This document shows positions 10,652 through 22,803 of a DNA stretch of 64,000 nucleotides, piece after piece. The notes under the pieces are model-generated. The model searched no databases. It had not been told where the DNA came from and worked only from the letters and a program-made list of their open reading frames with translations. The stretch lies in the NCBI GenBank assembly GCA_037783545.1, contig JBBELK010001639.1:1-64000 (forward strand), read 5' to 3'. The DNA is from Henricia sp. BOLD:AAB3569 (taxonomy: Eukaryota; Echinodermata; Asteroidea; Spinulosida; Echinasteridae). Positions within the stretch are counted from its first letter, which is position 1. Each line of letters begins with the position of its first letter. The translations under genes and the position numbers were made by a program.

Positions 10652-11579
10652 AAAAAATCACTTAAAAACTGCGCAGAAAAGTTAAATTATCCATGAAATA
10701 CGGATAATTGCGGATGAATTACGGATAAATACGGACATTTACGCCTAAATGAAAAACAATTGCGGCAGGTGACATCTAATTTTTACGGATGCTGCGGATA
10801 GTTACGGATGACTTTCGGATGACTTACGGAGACTTGCAGAGACTTACGGAGAGATACGGAGACTTACGGAAAGATGCGGTATACTTTCGCGTCCGCATTC
10901 TCCGATTTTCATCAGCAGCGGACGCGACGCCATTTCAGTAGCATTTTGGATGCCAAGAGGACAAGTTCTGCTCTATTTTTCACAAATATCTCTAGATTTT
11001 GTAGGACTGTCTACAAGATGTCTGGCAAGTCAGGAATAATAATAATAATAATAATAGTTTAAACTACTCTGAATGCCGCAATGGGGCGACATTTCGGCAA
11101 GACTCTCACCGGAGACCACCGAAATTTCGGCAAGAGTGACTCAAAATGACACCTTATTTTTTTACCCAAAGCTTCCGGAGATGGTCGCAGACCGAAGAGA
11201 AACAACTCCAGTCCCGATAAAAATGGTTTTTGACCTAAACAAATTAATTTTAAACTCAAAAATATTAGGGCGACACCAAAATGTCGCCCTATTGAGCAGG
11301 TCGCCCTAATATACCTTTTTTACACACGATTTGTCGCCCTATTCTAGCATTGATAGTAATTAGTTCTTATATAGGAAAAGTTGACTGCGGAAGAAATACG
11401 GATAGTTTACGGAGAGTTACGTATATTACGGATGCATTGCGGATTTTTAACGGATTTTTAACGGATCCTGGCGGATGCTGCGGATTAATTACAGATCCAT
11501 CACGGATAGATACGGATTCTGCGGATTTTTTACGGACAAAAATCCGCAGCGTCCGCAAGATCCGTATATGACCGTGTGA
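10652..11579. mobile_element. Insertion made of degenerate TTACGGAT-type units
   Basis: Copy 1 passes directly from GAGTGCA to CTAACATAAGCC, whereas here about 930 bp intervene. The flanks of the insert (10690-10890 and 11385-11570) consist of 10-13-base units around TACGGA, GCGGAT and TTACGGAGA. The right end TGACCGTGTGACTG resembles the AGTGTGACTGGGG end of the element at 1484-2351. The left TIR is not recognisable. A second repeat (11060-11345) is nested in the middle. Confidence 0.6.
11060..11345. repeat. GGCGACA dispersed repeat, copy 1
   Basis: Matches 29497-29795 over about 290 bp in the same orientation. Shared marks are ACCACCGAAATTTC, TACCCAAAGCTTCC, GTTTTTGACCTAA and the inverted pair AGGGCGACA / TGTCGCCCT, which recurs three times at the right end. 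The outer ends GGGGCGACAT and TTTGTCGCCC suggest it is a small TIR element. It is preceded by (AAT)n at 11036-11057. Confidence 0.75.
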
Positions 11580-13025
11580 CTGTAGCATAACATAAGCCAC
11601 CATGTCTTGGATGTCTTGGTGTGCACATGTTCCGATGAGCACATGTGGTGATACACATCACGTCTACGGTCTTGTGCAGAACACTACATATTTCACATAA
11701 GGAGTGTTACCATAAAAGCATAAGCAGACATCGGAACGACTGAGGATGCACGGTGGGCATCTAAGACCGTTTCATAGGGGAATTAGCTTAGCTCCAATAC
11801 AACGTATTTGGCAAAAAAGGAAGAAAAATGCAGCTTTAGCCGTTGTTTGCTGACATAAAGTCGCCTTTGCGATGCATTTGGGATACCAAAGTAAATACGC
11901 CACTCTATTGTTAGGCAATGGTATACGCTAAATATCACTGAACCGTTTACCTGTGCTTTTGATGTGTTTTATCTGACAGCCATGTTTGGAGCCAATTACC
12001 GCGGCAACACCTCACACTTCGGCACTCCATAATGTAATCCGCGGCTTTTGACGGTGACAAATATTGCAATTGTCAATTTTGAATTTGATTACACGTGCAC
12101 TAAACAGAATCTGGTAAATTCATCAAAGCGATGTCTCTACGGAACCTATAGCGGAGACAGAATCTTTCCTTTGACTGGTTGCGTTAAAAAATACATAGTC
12201 TCACCTGGTACCGACATTCTCTTGAGTGCAATCGCCACAGAAGCTGAACTAAGAACGTCTTTCTGTGGCCAGTGTACTCTGCAGAATGATTTCAACCACC
12301 CCAGTGCCAGGTAACTTTGCCTAAGTCCGCATAAAACGAGCGGAGATTAAACCGCGGATGAAACACAAAACAGCCGTTTGCTCATAGCGCTAGCCGTTCA
12401 AAACAAATTTGCTTTTTGCAGACGGCTGTTGTGTGTACTGCTAATAATTGACCTTTGACCTTTTCTTAAGGGGATTTGGTACAGGATTTGACACTTAAGA
12501 AAGGTCATTCATTACTCAGGAAACCCTAGAGAATTTATTACCGTTGGTTTGGTTGATGTACTCGATATGATAATTAAACCGCTAATTACTGCTAATTAAG
12601 GGCTTTCTTAAGCATACTAAGTACAGGATTTGCAACTTAAGAAATGCCGATCATTAATTAGGGTTCACCAGAGGATAGTTTGGTGAAGTTTTGATCTATG
12701 TACTCGAAAATGTTAATAAAAGTGATTTTGGGGTCAAAAGGGGGCCTCCCCCTCCCTTAGGTACAGGATCTGCAACTTAAGAAATGCCATTCGGAGGTCA
12801 CACTTGCCCCACCTATTGATTCCACGCCTCAGACCTTTTGTACTCGTGATGATGAACAAATCGGTCTGGGCTCCCAGACTATACTGCGAAAGCACTGATC
12901 TTATTCAAAGTAAAACATACAATAAACGGGAAAGATTACCATGCACGGATGGGACAACTCTCACAAATTGTCAGTTTTCCCACCTAATTGTGTTTTTATC
13001 ATCAAACATTTTTTTCCTCAGTTAA

Positions 13026-13923
13026 AGGAGCGTGACCAGGGTTTCTGGAAAATAGTTTTCGATGTAACTTACCAATATTATCAAGTAACTCCCAGACACA
13101 CCTCCCATGTCCAAAAAACCCGAAAACATTCGCGATTTCCAGTAAAAAATTGAACAAAACTATCGAGTCGGCTTTCAGCGGATAAACTTTGCATGAAGCC
13201 CGCCCTCTACAGTCTGAATACGCTCAGTATCAGGCTGAAGTCTTGATCATGCATATGTATGTTCACTTTCGTAGTACTTTTAGTCTTGATATTTAATTTG
13301 TTTACATTAAGTAATTTATTTAACAAAATGTGTAACGTATAAATTGTACTTTTGTGCTTAAAAATATTTTCTTGATCAGCTAAGCAACACAAAATGAAGA
13401 AAAAATAATTATATGTACGCGTTTATGTAGATAACACACGCACGCGGATATCAAACATGGCGCCCACGACTGCGCGACGTTGTCATGGTTGTTGCGTTAG
13501 CCTACGTGCTTAAAAATGTTGATATTTTCTCACCCACAAAATAAATGACACTTATAAATCTTACATTTATAAAAAAGTTTATAGAAATAAATTATTTATT
13601 TCAATAAAAGTGATAAACTGAACTGAAAATGTGTACGTTATTTTTATCAATAAGATAAATTCTTATTCAGATGATTGAGGGCGCTAGTCATGTAAATCGA
13701 AATCGCATTATGGACGAAACCGGGCCGTTGATACTGGAAAATTAGTTTACAAATAATCGGTGGATTTTCGACGATATCCTCAGAAATATGCGGCCTAGAA
13801 GCGCTGGAGTTTCAGTTTCGTAATCAGAAAAATATAACGGATGTTACGATATAAAAATCTCATGACCCATAAGGTAAGTCCCGGGGAGTTATGGGTAAAA
13901 AAAAGTGATCTGGTCACACTCCT
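13026..13923. mobile_element. TTAA-flanked TIR element, 898 bp, family of 39192-39550
   Basis: TTAA at 13022-13025 and 13924-13927 flank ends AGGAGCGTGACCAG and TGGTCACACTCCT. Outer segments 13026-13165 and 13730-13923 match the 359-bp element at 39192-39550 in reverse orientation. The middle (about 13200-13725) is unique and AT-rich, with no transposase. By target site it belongs with piggyBac/Kolobok-type non-autonomous elements. Confidence 0.85.
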
Positions 13924-14065
13924 TTAATATATCATATTGTAACCGAGCAGAAGACAATAAAGAGAGAATGGACAAACTGTTTCCCTGCAGGGTTGACAAC
14001 GGTGGTGTTACTTCATTGATAACGATCATAAATGTACACGTTCTTTTTACGGTAATCTAACGGCA

Positions 14066-14280
14066 ACGAGGAAATAATGCCGTACTCGGACGTCACTATT
14101 TTTTCCCTTAAAATGACTTACCGGTATGCATTAATACTGTGCTCATCTAATAATTAAAAGAAAAAAACAAAATTACGAGGGGTATACAAAATATGCGGAT
14201 TTAACGAGGAAAAAACTAAGTTGTCCCAAAGGTTTGGTGCATGAGGGCTTATGTGACGTCCGACTCTTTCCACACTTTCA
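14066..14280. repeat. Dispersed repeat, pair with 56985-57190
   Basis: Shares GTACTCGGACGTCACTATT and GAGGGCTTATGTGACGTCCG with 56985-57190, in the same orientation and similar spacing. The function is unknown. The second copy ends about 180 bp upstream of a P450 exon. Confidence 0.65.
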
Positions 14281-14289
14281 ATTATGAAC

Positions 14290-14612
14290 ATTATCCAGTA
14301 AAGCTACAGTTAGGCCATGAGCCAAAATCTGTAAGAGGCCTAGAAATCGAGTTTCGTTTTTACTTTTTAGGGGCAACTTTATTTTTCGGATATAAGTAGT
14401 TTGGGACATACTGAATAATATTTCACTGGTTCACATTTGAACTATCTGCTCGTAAATTAGAAATAAAGGTCAGAAGAATCGGCGATTTTGGTCGCTTTCT
14501 TGTACGGTTTTTCTCAACCTCGATCTATCTATCCATTGCAAAATGCAGTATCGTCCCGGTAATCTGGACACGAGTTAGGATTACAATAGACTGGTTCCCA
14601 CTCCACCCTAGC
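14290..14612. repeat. Dispersed repeat, inverted pair with 24060-24540
   Basis: Read on the minus strand it matches 24090-24530. Shared marks are CCAGTCTATTGTAATCCTAA, CGAGGTTGAGAAAAACCG, TCTGACCTTTATTTCTAA and AAGTTGCCCCTAAAAAGTAA. The two copies are about 85% alike by eye. No coding frame is kept. Confidence 0.75.
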
Positions 14613-14627
14613 TGGCCGTGCCAAAAG

Positions 14628-14782
14628 TGCGTTATTTCCTAATTCGTCCTGCTCAAACGGCAATAAAATATTTTCTATTGTGTCCCCCCTTCCCATTTCC
14701 AACCCTGCGCAACCTGTGGAGAGAAACAACAAATTATACACACTGTTTGGGGAGCACCGTACTCCGACGACAAGCAACGGAC
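14628..14782. repeat. 155-bp repeat A, first copy
   Basis: Nearly identical to 15145-15298, from TTTCCTAATTCG to GACGACAAGCAACG. On the minus strand it contains a strong acceptor-like sequence, TTGTTTCTCTCCACAG, ending at 14714. This is consistent with duplication of a gene segment. Confidence 0.85.
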
Positions 14783-14835
14783 GCGCGCGTCCAGGACGCA
14801 ATGGTAAATGCTGCTAGCCTTGCACGTAGACTTAC

Positions 14836-15012
14836 CTTTTCACAGGTTATGATACCTGTTTGGGCGCCTTTCTTTATTGCCAATCTATACGTCTGTTGTT
14901 CCCACTCTTGCGTTGGCATATGGGGTGCCAGCTGCAGCAAGAAAACAACAACTGCAAAGCTCAAGGCCGTTAGATTCGTAAATACACCGTCAATCGGCAG
15001 ACGGACCCTCAT
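14836..15012 (-). CDS. Candidate first coding exon of a small secreted protein
   Basis: Fifty-nine codons begin with ATG at 15012 (MRVRLPIDGV...) and run to a canonical donor, GAAAAG|GTAAGT, at 14836/14835. Residues about 13-29 (NLTALSFAVVVFLLQLA) form a hydrophobic stretch typical of a signal peptide or a single membrane segment. The rest is polar, with one cysteine near the end (GIITCEK). A good acceptor follows at 14714 on the same strand, but in phase 0 it adds only about twelve codons before a stop. The exon is bracketed by duplicated blocks, which suggests local gene duplication. I do not recognise the protein. A chance frame with a good donor remains possible. Confidence 0.3.
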
Positions 15013-15029
15013 TTTAAGAAAAAATCGGG

Positions 15030-15144
15030 GTGTCCGATGCGTGTAGTCGAAAACAGTCAAGTGACCTTCCCGCCTTCCTTAAACTACCTCAACACCTCTG
15101 CATACCTATGCAAATAGGAACTCTGACATACAATAGAAAATTCA
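15030..15144. repeat. 115-bp repeat B, first copy
   Basis: Nearly identical to 20497-20617, from GGGTGTCCGATGCGTGTAGT to AGAAAATTCAATT. On the minus strand it lies immediately upstream of the candidate secreted exon, so it could be a promoter or 5' leader shared by two loci. Confidence 0.85.
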
Positions 15145-15298
15145 ATTATTTCCTAATTCGCCCTGCTCAAACGGCAATAAAATATTTTCTATTGTGTGCC
15201 CCCTTCCCATTTCCAACCCTGCGCAACCTGTGGAGAGAAACAACAAATTATACACACTGTTTGGGGAGCACCGTACTCCGACGACAAGCAACGCTCAA
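15145..15298. repeat. 155-bp repeat A, second copy
   Basis: Second copy of 14628-14782, directly abutting repeat B. It has a few substitutions and loses similarity at GCAACGCTCAAT. Confidence 0.85.
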
Positions 15299-15789
15299 TA
15301 CACAATGCTCCCCACCTCAAGGTCAAAGAACGGGAACATGAGTCCGTAGAACCATTGATTTTATTGCTGAATAATTAATCTTTGTATCTGAAATTAATGG
15401 CAAGTGTTAACTTAAATAATGGTTAAGCAGTTGTGAAGTCCCTTGGACATTATGCATACCGTACGAGGTACCACTAAAACGTTTCCTAGTTGGTGTAAAA
15501 TTCTATACTGCAAGTTCCAGTAAATACTTGATCATATTTGTGCGTCGTTATGGACACAAGACTCTATCAATACCTCTTCACTCGCCGTTTGAAATATATG
15601 TATATTTAAAATAATACATAATGCAAGGGTAGAAAAAAACCATACTTTCTCTGGATCATTCCATGAATGTCAATATATAACAATATTTCAAGTAAAACCA
15701 TACCTTCACACATTCGCTTTCTGTGAAACTATCCCCGCTATATTGAGGATCTATGCTAATCGTTTAAATGCACAGTTTTAATGATAGTA
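15299..15789. other. Unassigned AT-rich spacer
   Basis: No gene, repeat pair or terminal structure recognised. Confidence 0.5.
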
Positions 15790-18200
15790 TGCAGAATTAC
15801 AACTTTCAAAGATATCTGCCATGCGAGCATATACATGCAAGACAACACCAATGGGTGTCAAGCCGAATTTATATGTGAACATGGTGAATATAGTCCTATA
15901 TATTATATCTGTCATGCGATCATGTAATATGACTTCGGGCTCGTCGCTCTCCAATACCTGCCATAAGGGCAAAACAGCGTATATACCATGCGTCTTTGTA
16001 ACTATCCAGCTCCAACTCAAATATCTGTCATCTTGGAGAACCCATCACTCATGTTGTCGACCATGCGTCTTGGGTTTATAACTTTCAACAGTTTTGTAAT
16101 TGTAATCCTTTAAGCTATTCGCGATGATAATTTGAAATCTGAGCCAAATATTTTATCGCAAACAATTCGCATTTATATGCAAGAGCACTCAGAATACGAC
16201 CCTCAAACTTACGCGTATTCCTGCGACCATGTGAGACAACACCATACGGATCACTCACGTAATTATAACGAATGTCACGAGACCATATCATGCGAATTGA
16301 TAACTATCAGAAAATACAAAAGATTCATCTTGTTACCGCCTGCATAGAATACCACTCGGATTTATTAGTGTAATAATTTAAAACATCCATCTTGCGACCA
16401 TGCGGATATGTAAGTATATGATTTCAAAACATTAAACTTGTAACCGCCTGATATAACACCACGCGGATTTATAACTATCAGAATTCAATACATAGATCTC
16501 GTAACCACCTGATAGAACACCACGCGGATTTATAACTATCAGAATTCAAAACATTCATCTTGCAACTAGTAATAGAATACCATGCGGATTTGTAAGTGTA
16601 AGAAATTCGAAACATTCATCTTGTACCAATTTGATAGAACACCATGCGGATTTATAACTATCAAAATTCAAATCATTCATCTTTTAACCACTTGATAGAA
16701 CACCATGCGGATTTGTAACTATCAGAATTCAAATCATTCATCTTGTAATCACCTGGTAGAATTCGAACACCATGTGGATTTTAAGTGCACGAATTCAAAA
16801 CATTCATCTTGTACCACTTGATAGAACACCATGCGGATTTATAACTATCAAAATTCAAAATTTTCATCTTTTAATCACCTGGTAGAATTCGAACACCATG
16901 TGGATTTTAAGTGCACGAATTCAAAACATTCATCTTGTACTACTTGATAGAACACCATGCGGATTTATAACTATCAAAATTCAAATTCTTAATCTTTTAA
17001 CCACTTGATAGAACACCATGCGGATTTGTAACTATCAGAATTCAAATCATTCATCTTGTAATCACTTGGTAGAATTCGAACACCGTGTGGATTTTAAGTG
17101 CACGAATTCAAAACATTCATCTTTTAACCACCTGACAGAACACCATGCGGATTTTAACTATCAGAACTGAAATTATCTGCCATGAGAACATGTGAGAACA
17201 TCAGGCGAATCTCATTCAATGTTTATCATGTGAATCGTATGAGGTAACATACGGGTGACAGTGACACTGTGAAAAAAAAAAACATATCAAGAATCATTAT
17301 TTTAATCTGGATAGGTCTATCATGTGAACCCCATGAGATAGAGGACAAGCAGGTTTGTAATCAATTTCAACATTCTGCCATGTGAACATTGTGAGAGAAC
17401 GCAATCTCATTGAACAATGTTGAAGCATATCATGTATATTACAATACATGTTCTATATCCAAATTTCAAAGTATCAATACATGTTACATAATTCGTATGA
17501 TAGAACATGTGCCTTGCGTATATATATGAAGAAAACCATACATAATACATGTACTCATTCATTCATTGCCAAATGAGAGAACATGCGAATTTGTAATATC
17601 GAATTCAAACCGCCCGTCGTGTGAACATGTCAAGAACACAATGAATCACTTAGTCAATGCATGTCATATGAATCGAATAAGAACATGTGGGTTGTAATCA
17701 ATTTCAAAACATCTGTGATGCGAGCAGGTGAAAGAACACCATGTGGGTTGGGCTATAGAGTACAGTAAAGTGAGACTATGCATTAAGTTTACTGTAGGCC
17801 TCAATGACTTGCAACGTATGAGACCGTACATTGGTGTGGTTTAAGAGCTCTGAATCTTGTGAAATGAAGAAATATGCCCTTATATGGCAAATAATTGCTG
17901 TACATGTACATGTACCTGTATGTGGTTCACTAAGCTTTCAATCTACAGAAAAGGACCGACTTCTGTTGTGATATAAAGTCCCAAGTAGATTTTCTGTTCA
18001 GTTCACCAGCTTATCTGAACCAACACAAATTGTTTATACATGTCGCATGTGACCATATGAAAGAACATGCAGTTTTCTCACTTTCAAACTCGAACATGTC
18101 ATGTGAACATGTGAACATGCGAGAGCTGTCATACGGACCATTCTCGTCCAATACATGTCATGTGGGCATTTGGGGTTACACTGAATTTGCAACCCCTATA
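15790..18200. repeat. Minisatellite of about 60-67-bp units with higher-order organisation
   Basis: The core at 16390-17170 has about a dozen units of the form ACACCATGCGGATTTATAAC followed by TATCA, AATTCAAA, CATTCATCTT and an ACCACTTGATAG block. Three variants can be told apart: GGATTTATAACTATCAAAA, GGATTTGTAACTATCAG ending in GGTAGAATTCGAACACC, and TGTGGATTTTAAGTGCACG. They recur in cyclic order, making a roughly 190-bp higher-order unit. Both flanks decay into degenerate units with CATGTGAACATGTGAG words. No open frame runs through it. Confidence 0.85.
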
Positions 18201-18803
18201 GATCCATACTGGAATGGAAATATGCTAATTACATGTATATAAAGAACTACATGTACATGTATGATAAGGCGTCATTGCCGTGCTGCAGATCAAATCCTGC
18301 AGTATTAAACAACTGTGAATCATGTGTGAATACAATTACCTTGTCTAGAACAGGAAAGTTTGGAAATAGAATGAATTGGAAGATTAACATTTCATTGGCA
18401 ACATGTCAATAGAATACTGAAACATGCGAATCTTCCTCTCTACCTAAACATACTACTTCTACCTTCTCACAATAAACTATTTAGCAGCTATAACGTCAAG
18501 CATTGGTGTTTGTCAATTGTCAGAACATTTCAGTATCGATAAAACACCTTTACACGAAGGCCAGTGATATGTTTCAATGGCAAGGGATACCCCTTCTCTA
18601 TGCTGGTGTTAGTTTCCTGCAACTCTTCAACATATGATTCCAGTCCTGGTGAAACCTCATGTTTTGACTCTTCATCCTCCATGTTACACATCCGCGTTCC
18701 TTGCATCAGGAATGGATGGTACGAAAACCTGTGGAAATATTAAAATAGTATGTAGGATTAAGATGACAGTCAGTGCCGTTGTACATAAAAACAGAGTACT
18801 TAA
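18201..18803. other. Unassigned spacer
   Basis: No gene or repeat recognised. A few ACATGTACATGT palindromes occur near 18235-18262. Confidence 0.5.
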
Positions 18804-19658
18804 AGGAACACGTTGCCTTCAGATTTCACGAAATCTCACGTTTGAGGGTGTTCCTTATACTTATTAAGAGTTGTTCTTGCAATAAAACACATTTAATGTG
18901 TTATAATTAGTGAATGGTAATTTAAAAAAACAAACACTGACCTCTGACCCCCACTACATGTCCCGCGAAATGTATACGTATTTCAAGCCGTCAATACGAT
19001 CGTCCGGGTAGTGGGCAAAATGCAGCGACGAACAGGAGTTAGGCTGGCGCCGTAGCCAGTGGTCAGGTAAACCTATCAGATGAACGCAAGGTACCATACC
19101 ATTCTCCGCCTCCCGAGACATGTGTGAAATGTAAACACACGGCTCTACACACACACACACACCAACTGGCTGTCAAAAAATGGATCGTCAAGAGAACACA
19201 GCAGACGCGTCAAAAAAGAAAAAACGAAAACCGCGCCAATCAGGGTAAGAATATTGTCATGGGACAAACCGATAGAAAGGACTTGGATGATTTATACCCA
19301 ATGGTTATTGTAGACACGAATTTAAAAAACAGGCACATCACACGCAACGGAGGAAGGAAAAATAATTTCTTAATTTGTTAATGAAATAATTGTTCAGAAG
19401 TATTTCAACAGCTGCGACTGGAAATAAGACTAATATAATTTCTCCGCCATTTATGGGAGTCAAGATTTTGACTCCCATAAATGGCGGAGCGTGCTGCTTC
19501 GAGAAATTACGCAAAATTGAAGCATTTCTAAGGCACCTTTGTGTGGATCATTATATTCTACTTTTTAAACATCTTTCAAATCGTGCTCATTATACTTCAA
19601 ACGCTTGTAATAGCCCCAAAACGCCCAATAAAGCGCAACCCGAAGGCAACGTGTTCCT
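18804..19658. mobile_element. TTAA-flanked TIR element with perfect 17-bp TIRs
   Basis: TTAA (18800-18803 and 19659-19662) flanks AGGAACACGTTGCCTTC and its exact inverse GAAGGCAACGTGTTCCT. The element is 855 bp and has no transposase. Inside are (AC)n at 19147-19162 and the perfect hairpin 19442-19489. From memory this terminal sequence resembles an abundant echinoderm element, which is my main clue to the taxon. Confidence 0.85.
19442..19489. repeat. Perfect 22-bp-arm hairpin
   Basis: CTCCGCCATTTATGGGAGTC continues to AA, then a 4-base loop, then the exact inverse. Seen directly. It may be a separate tiny insertion or a structural part of the surrounding TTAA element. Confidence 0.9.
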
Positions 19659-19662
19659 TTAA

Positions 19663-20496
19663 TTATATTGCTAAATTGTTACTATGGAGTTCAATGTATG
19701 TTTTAAATCTGGACAATGATGTGCTCGACCAGCCAAATTCATACTCAAAAGAACTGAACTGGGGCAAATTTGAATAACCTAACATTTCTTTCGGGGTAAA
19801 TCCATTTAGAAATATGCGAATGTGTTTTCTAAGAAAATGTTTCACACTGCCAATTAGTGTTCCTCCATCAACTCTGCACCCACCGGCAAGTTTGATTAGT
19901 TATTTTAAAGAATAACTTTCATGGTCATTTTCCAAATTCTTACCACTACAGCTTATCTCGGCCCTTTAATTCTTTGTCGCCATAATCGCGAACTAATTGT
20001 GACCAAAACATGTAGTGCACCATTAACCATGTCTAAAAGCTGAATTACTGGAATGTTGAAATCCCCTATTATATATACATGTATCAGCTTAATTCTTCTC
20101 TGCAATGTGTATTGCCGATTTATTAAGAAATTCAAACATATTCGTCCAAGACGTAAACAATTTTATACTGGATATTTAGTTCCATTTTACCGTAATTGAA
20201 TCTGCACAAAATGTCTTTTATCTAATCTGTTTCTTTGTTCTGCGTACTTAACTCAGTGTGCATGTAGCCTAGCACTTCTCCGCTCGCTTCTCTTGTCCCA
20301 CGCAGCTTACGCGGTACACATGTTCCGTGAAAACGGCAAAAATTAAGTAGTTGACCATGGCTTTATCCAGTTGCCGGATCAACTAGCCCCATCAAAGTTG
20401 CTGTTGCTGTACGTTGAACAGTCCCTTGCGAATCTTCTTTCGGGATATCAAGTGAACTTAACATTTCATTCAGACATTTCCGCGGAAGAAAAAATT
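19663..20496. other. Unassigned spacer
   Basis: AT-rich sequence with no supported gene. A short minus-strand frame near 20060 contains GDFNIP, reminiscent of a LINE endonuclease, but there is too little flanking homology to call it. Confidence 0.4.
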
Positions 20497-20617
20497 GGGG
20501 TGTCCGATGCGTGTAGTCGAAAACAGTCAAGTGACCTTCCCGCCTTCCTTAAACTACCTCAACACCTCTGCATACCTATGCAAATAGGAACTCTGACATA
20601 CAATAGAAAATTCAATT
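20497..20617. repeat. 115-bp repeat B, second copy
   Basis: Matches 15030-15144. The sequence beyond it toward lower coordinates differs from the first locus apart from GAAAAAAT, so only this block was copied. No signal-peptide exon is present here. Confidence 0.8.
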
Positions 20618-21224
20618 CGTCATTCGATTGACAATTAAAAGGGGATTAAGCCTATAATCCACTCGGTTGGCAGACATTTCGAGACTGTAACCATAATGAG
20701 AAGTTGATTAATGCCATTCATCGGGAATTAGTTGAGAAGAATAACGAATTCGCTCAGGAAATCGAACTGTGGTAGCTTTAAGCACTCACCCGGAGGCTGT
20801 GCTCGCGCTCGCGCTGCCTATCGTTTTGCAGTCTATTATATTCTGCCCGCGGTTTGGTGATTGTTGGAGCTACATGTATACCAAAATAACACTGTTCCAG
20901 ATGTCATGTTTAATGTATTTGACAGTTTGTGATCTCATTTTGTACCACGTAAAGTTCAATAAAATAATTTTAAGCATATAGGCCTAAGACTAGACAAGAA
21001 AAAGGGTGTTCGCAACATGAAAACGTGTAGCTACTGTCCTTTTTAGTGTATACACATTAAAGTGTCATTAGAGTGCTTGAATGACGAAACCTTTATGCTC
21101 TTATTATGGTTAAAAATGTTGAATTCGGACTAATTCACACAAAAACAGATTTTGGCCTTGAGACGCAATACACGCCCCCATACACGCAAAATAATTTTGT
21201 AATGTTTCATTAAGTTATAGACTT
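20618..21224. other. Unassigned spacer
   Basis: No repeat recognised. A 40-codon plus-strand frame at about 20650-20775 (HNEKLINAIHRELVEKNN) looks helix-forming but has no clear splice sites or homologue known to me. Confidence 0.35.
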
Positions 21225-21349
21225 GCACGTTCGTCAGCATTGCGCTCGCGCCAAATTCGTGCCACGAATTACGCAGCTCCATAGAAAAGGTATGGAACTG
21301 CGTATTTCGTGGGATGAACTTGGCGCGCGCGCATTACTGACGAGCCTGC
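21225..21349. mobile_element. 125-bp hairpin MITE
   Basis: Arms of about 55 bp start at GCACGTTCGTCAG (21225) and close at CTGACGAGCCTGC (21349). They share TACGCAG(C/T)TCCATA next to the loop. Target duplication not determined. Confidence 0.75.
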
Positions 21350-22331
21350 TTTGCCTTTAAAAAAGAATTACACCGTGGATTGTTTTCACTATGTTAAAGT
21401 GTTTGTATTTATAAACACGTACACGTGCACCTATACTTGTAAACAACGTACACTGAGGACTACGTGTACAACACCGAGGACGTAGTTTGCGACCGCGTGC
21501 TTATATAGCCAACCTCAGTACAACGAATTGCGTAATAGCCCCAAATACAATTGCCACACCATAATAAGGCCTAAATGCCTCTGCTTAAAATGATTTCTTG
21601 CCAAAACTTAGATAAATAAGAATACCAAAGTCGTCCCCTGAATACAAACTGGGGAAAAAACACCCTTTTTGCCCTGATTTTATTTCAAATGTGATTGTCC
21701 ATAGGATGGTTATTTAAAATGCGTCATTTTGATGAACCTGACATAATTGTTTGACAGAGGGTTGGTAAAGTGGAGAACGGTTGTCTCGGTCGACCGAGAA
21801 GGAGGAGAAACCAATTTAATCAAAAATAAGCCCGGGCAGACGCCATAAAACGGAATAAAAATGAAATATTTGATATTTTGTCAATTTGAAAGCTGGGAAG
21901 AGTTTATTATTCTGGCCATATTGACAAAGCGATCCGTCGTCATTGTCTTATCCAACGGTTTACCGCCGAACTGAAATATTATAAATATAATATATATCTT
22001 ATTAGTTTCTGGGGGTCAACCGTTGCAGTCTCGTCGAATGGGGGCGCTTTTAAATACAATAATCACATGTATTTGCCAAACAAAACATACTACAGGCCTG
22101 GAATACAAACAAATAAATAAATAAATATTTTTCTTGTAAATTGCAGTAATGAAATGAGGAAATAAATACGAAATGAAACGCAAGAGAAACGAAATATGTT
22201 TAACTGTCTGGACGGTCGACCCTTGTCGAAAGACCAGTGAACATATATACCTTTCGACCCTTGGCAGAATGCCAAGCAATTAACATTGTAAGTACATGTG
22301 TTCTACACCTGTTGATGAATACAGGGAACCG
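21350..22331. other. Unassigned spacer
   Basis: No gene recognised. Contains (AAAT)n near 22112-22130 and AT-rich stretches. Confidence 0.5.
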
Positions 22332-22446
22332 GGGGCGCGTTCAATAGCGCAATACGTATGCATACCGTACCGACAATACCTTCAACTTCAAAGATATAGG
22401 AAAATACCCATTACTGGCATACCTATTGCGCTATTGAACACGCCCC
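22332..22446. mobile_element. 115-bp TIR MITE (GCGTTCAATAGC type)
   Basis: The left arm is GGGGCGCGTTCAATAGCGCA and the right arm is its inverse with one or two changes. The arms extend about 31 bp. The GTTCAAT core of the end resembles the MITE at 61380-61491. Confidence 0.8.
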
Positions 22447-22761
22447 ATGACAATGCAATACAAATATGTGCGTGGGGAAGTTTTGTCTACAAAAGTCAAC
22501 AGTATCCTAGCTGTAGCCGTCAGTTGCAGAATCGGCATCACAGTGAAAAACACCATAACAGGGACGGATCTAGGAATTATTGTCAAGGGAGGAGGTGTTC
22601 TGCCAATGCGAGTGCCGACAAATTTGTGGGGCGAGGGTTACCATTAATATTTATATCGGCATGTTGCCGACACTGGCGGACTCGCAGAACATGTATTACA
22701 TTTAAAATTTAGCCAGAGCAGGGGGAGCGGTGTTTGACCACGCCTCCTCCCCCCTCAACCA

Positions 22762-22803
<42 letters not shown>

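Larger units (their letters stand above)
10533..12880. repeat. Duplicated repeat block, copy 2, right part
   Basis: Continues the alignment with copy 1 from position 545 to 2862. It lacks the TTAA element and the CACTA-like MITE present in copy 1, and so provides both empty sites. It has its own insertion at 10652-11579. Confidence 0.85.

Noticed and set aside
14529-14801. Minus-strand 90-codon frame containing RGD, considered as second exon of the secreted candidate
   Set aside because: The frame is not compatible with the upstream donor phase, and its 3' half belongs to the dispersed repeat also found at 24060-24540.
15790-18200. CRISPR-like array
   Set aside because: There are no constant repeats separated by unique spacers. 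The whole 60-67-bp unit repeats and diverges, and the context is eukaryotic.
19953-20135. Short minus-strand frame with GDFNIP, like a LINE endonuclease motif
   Set aside because: Only six residues match, and flanking endonuclease motifs are absent.
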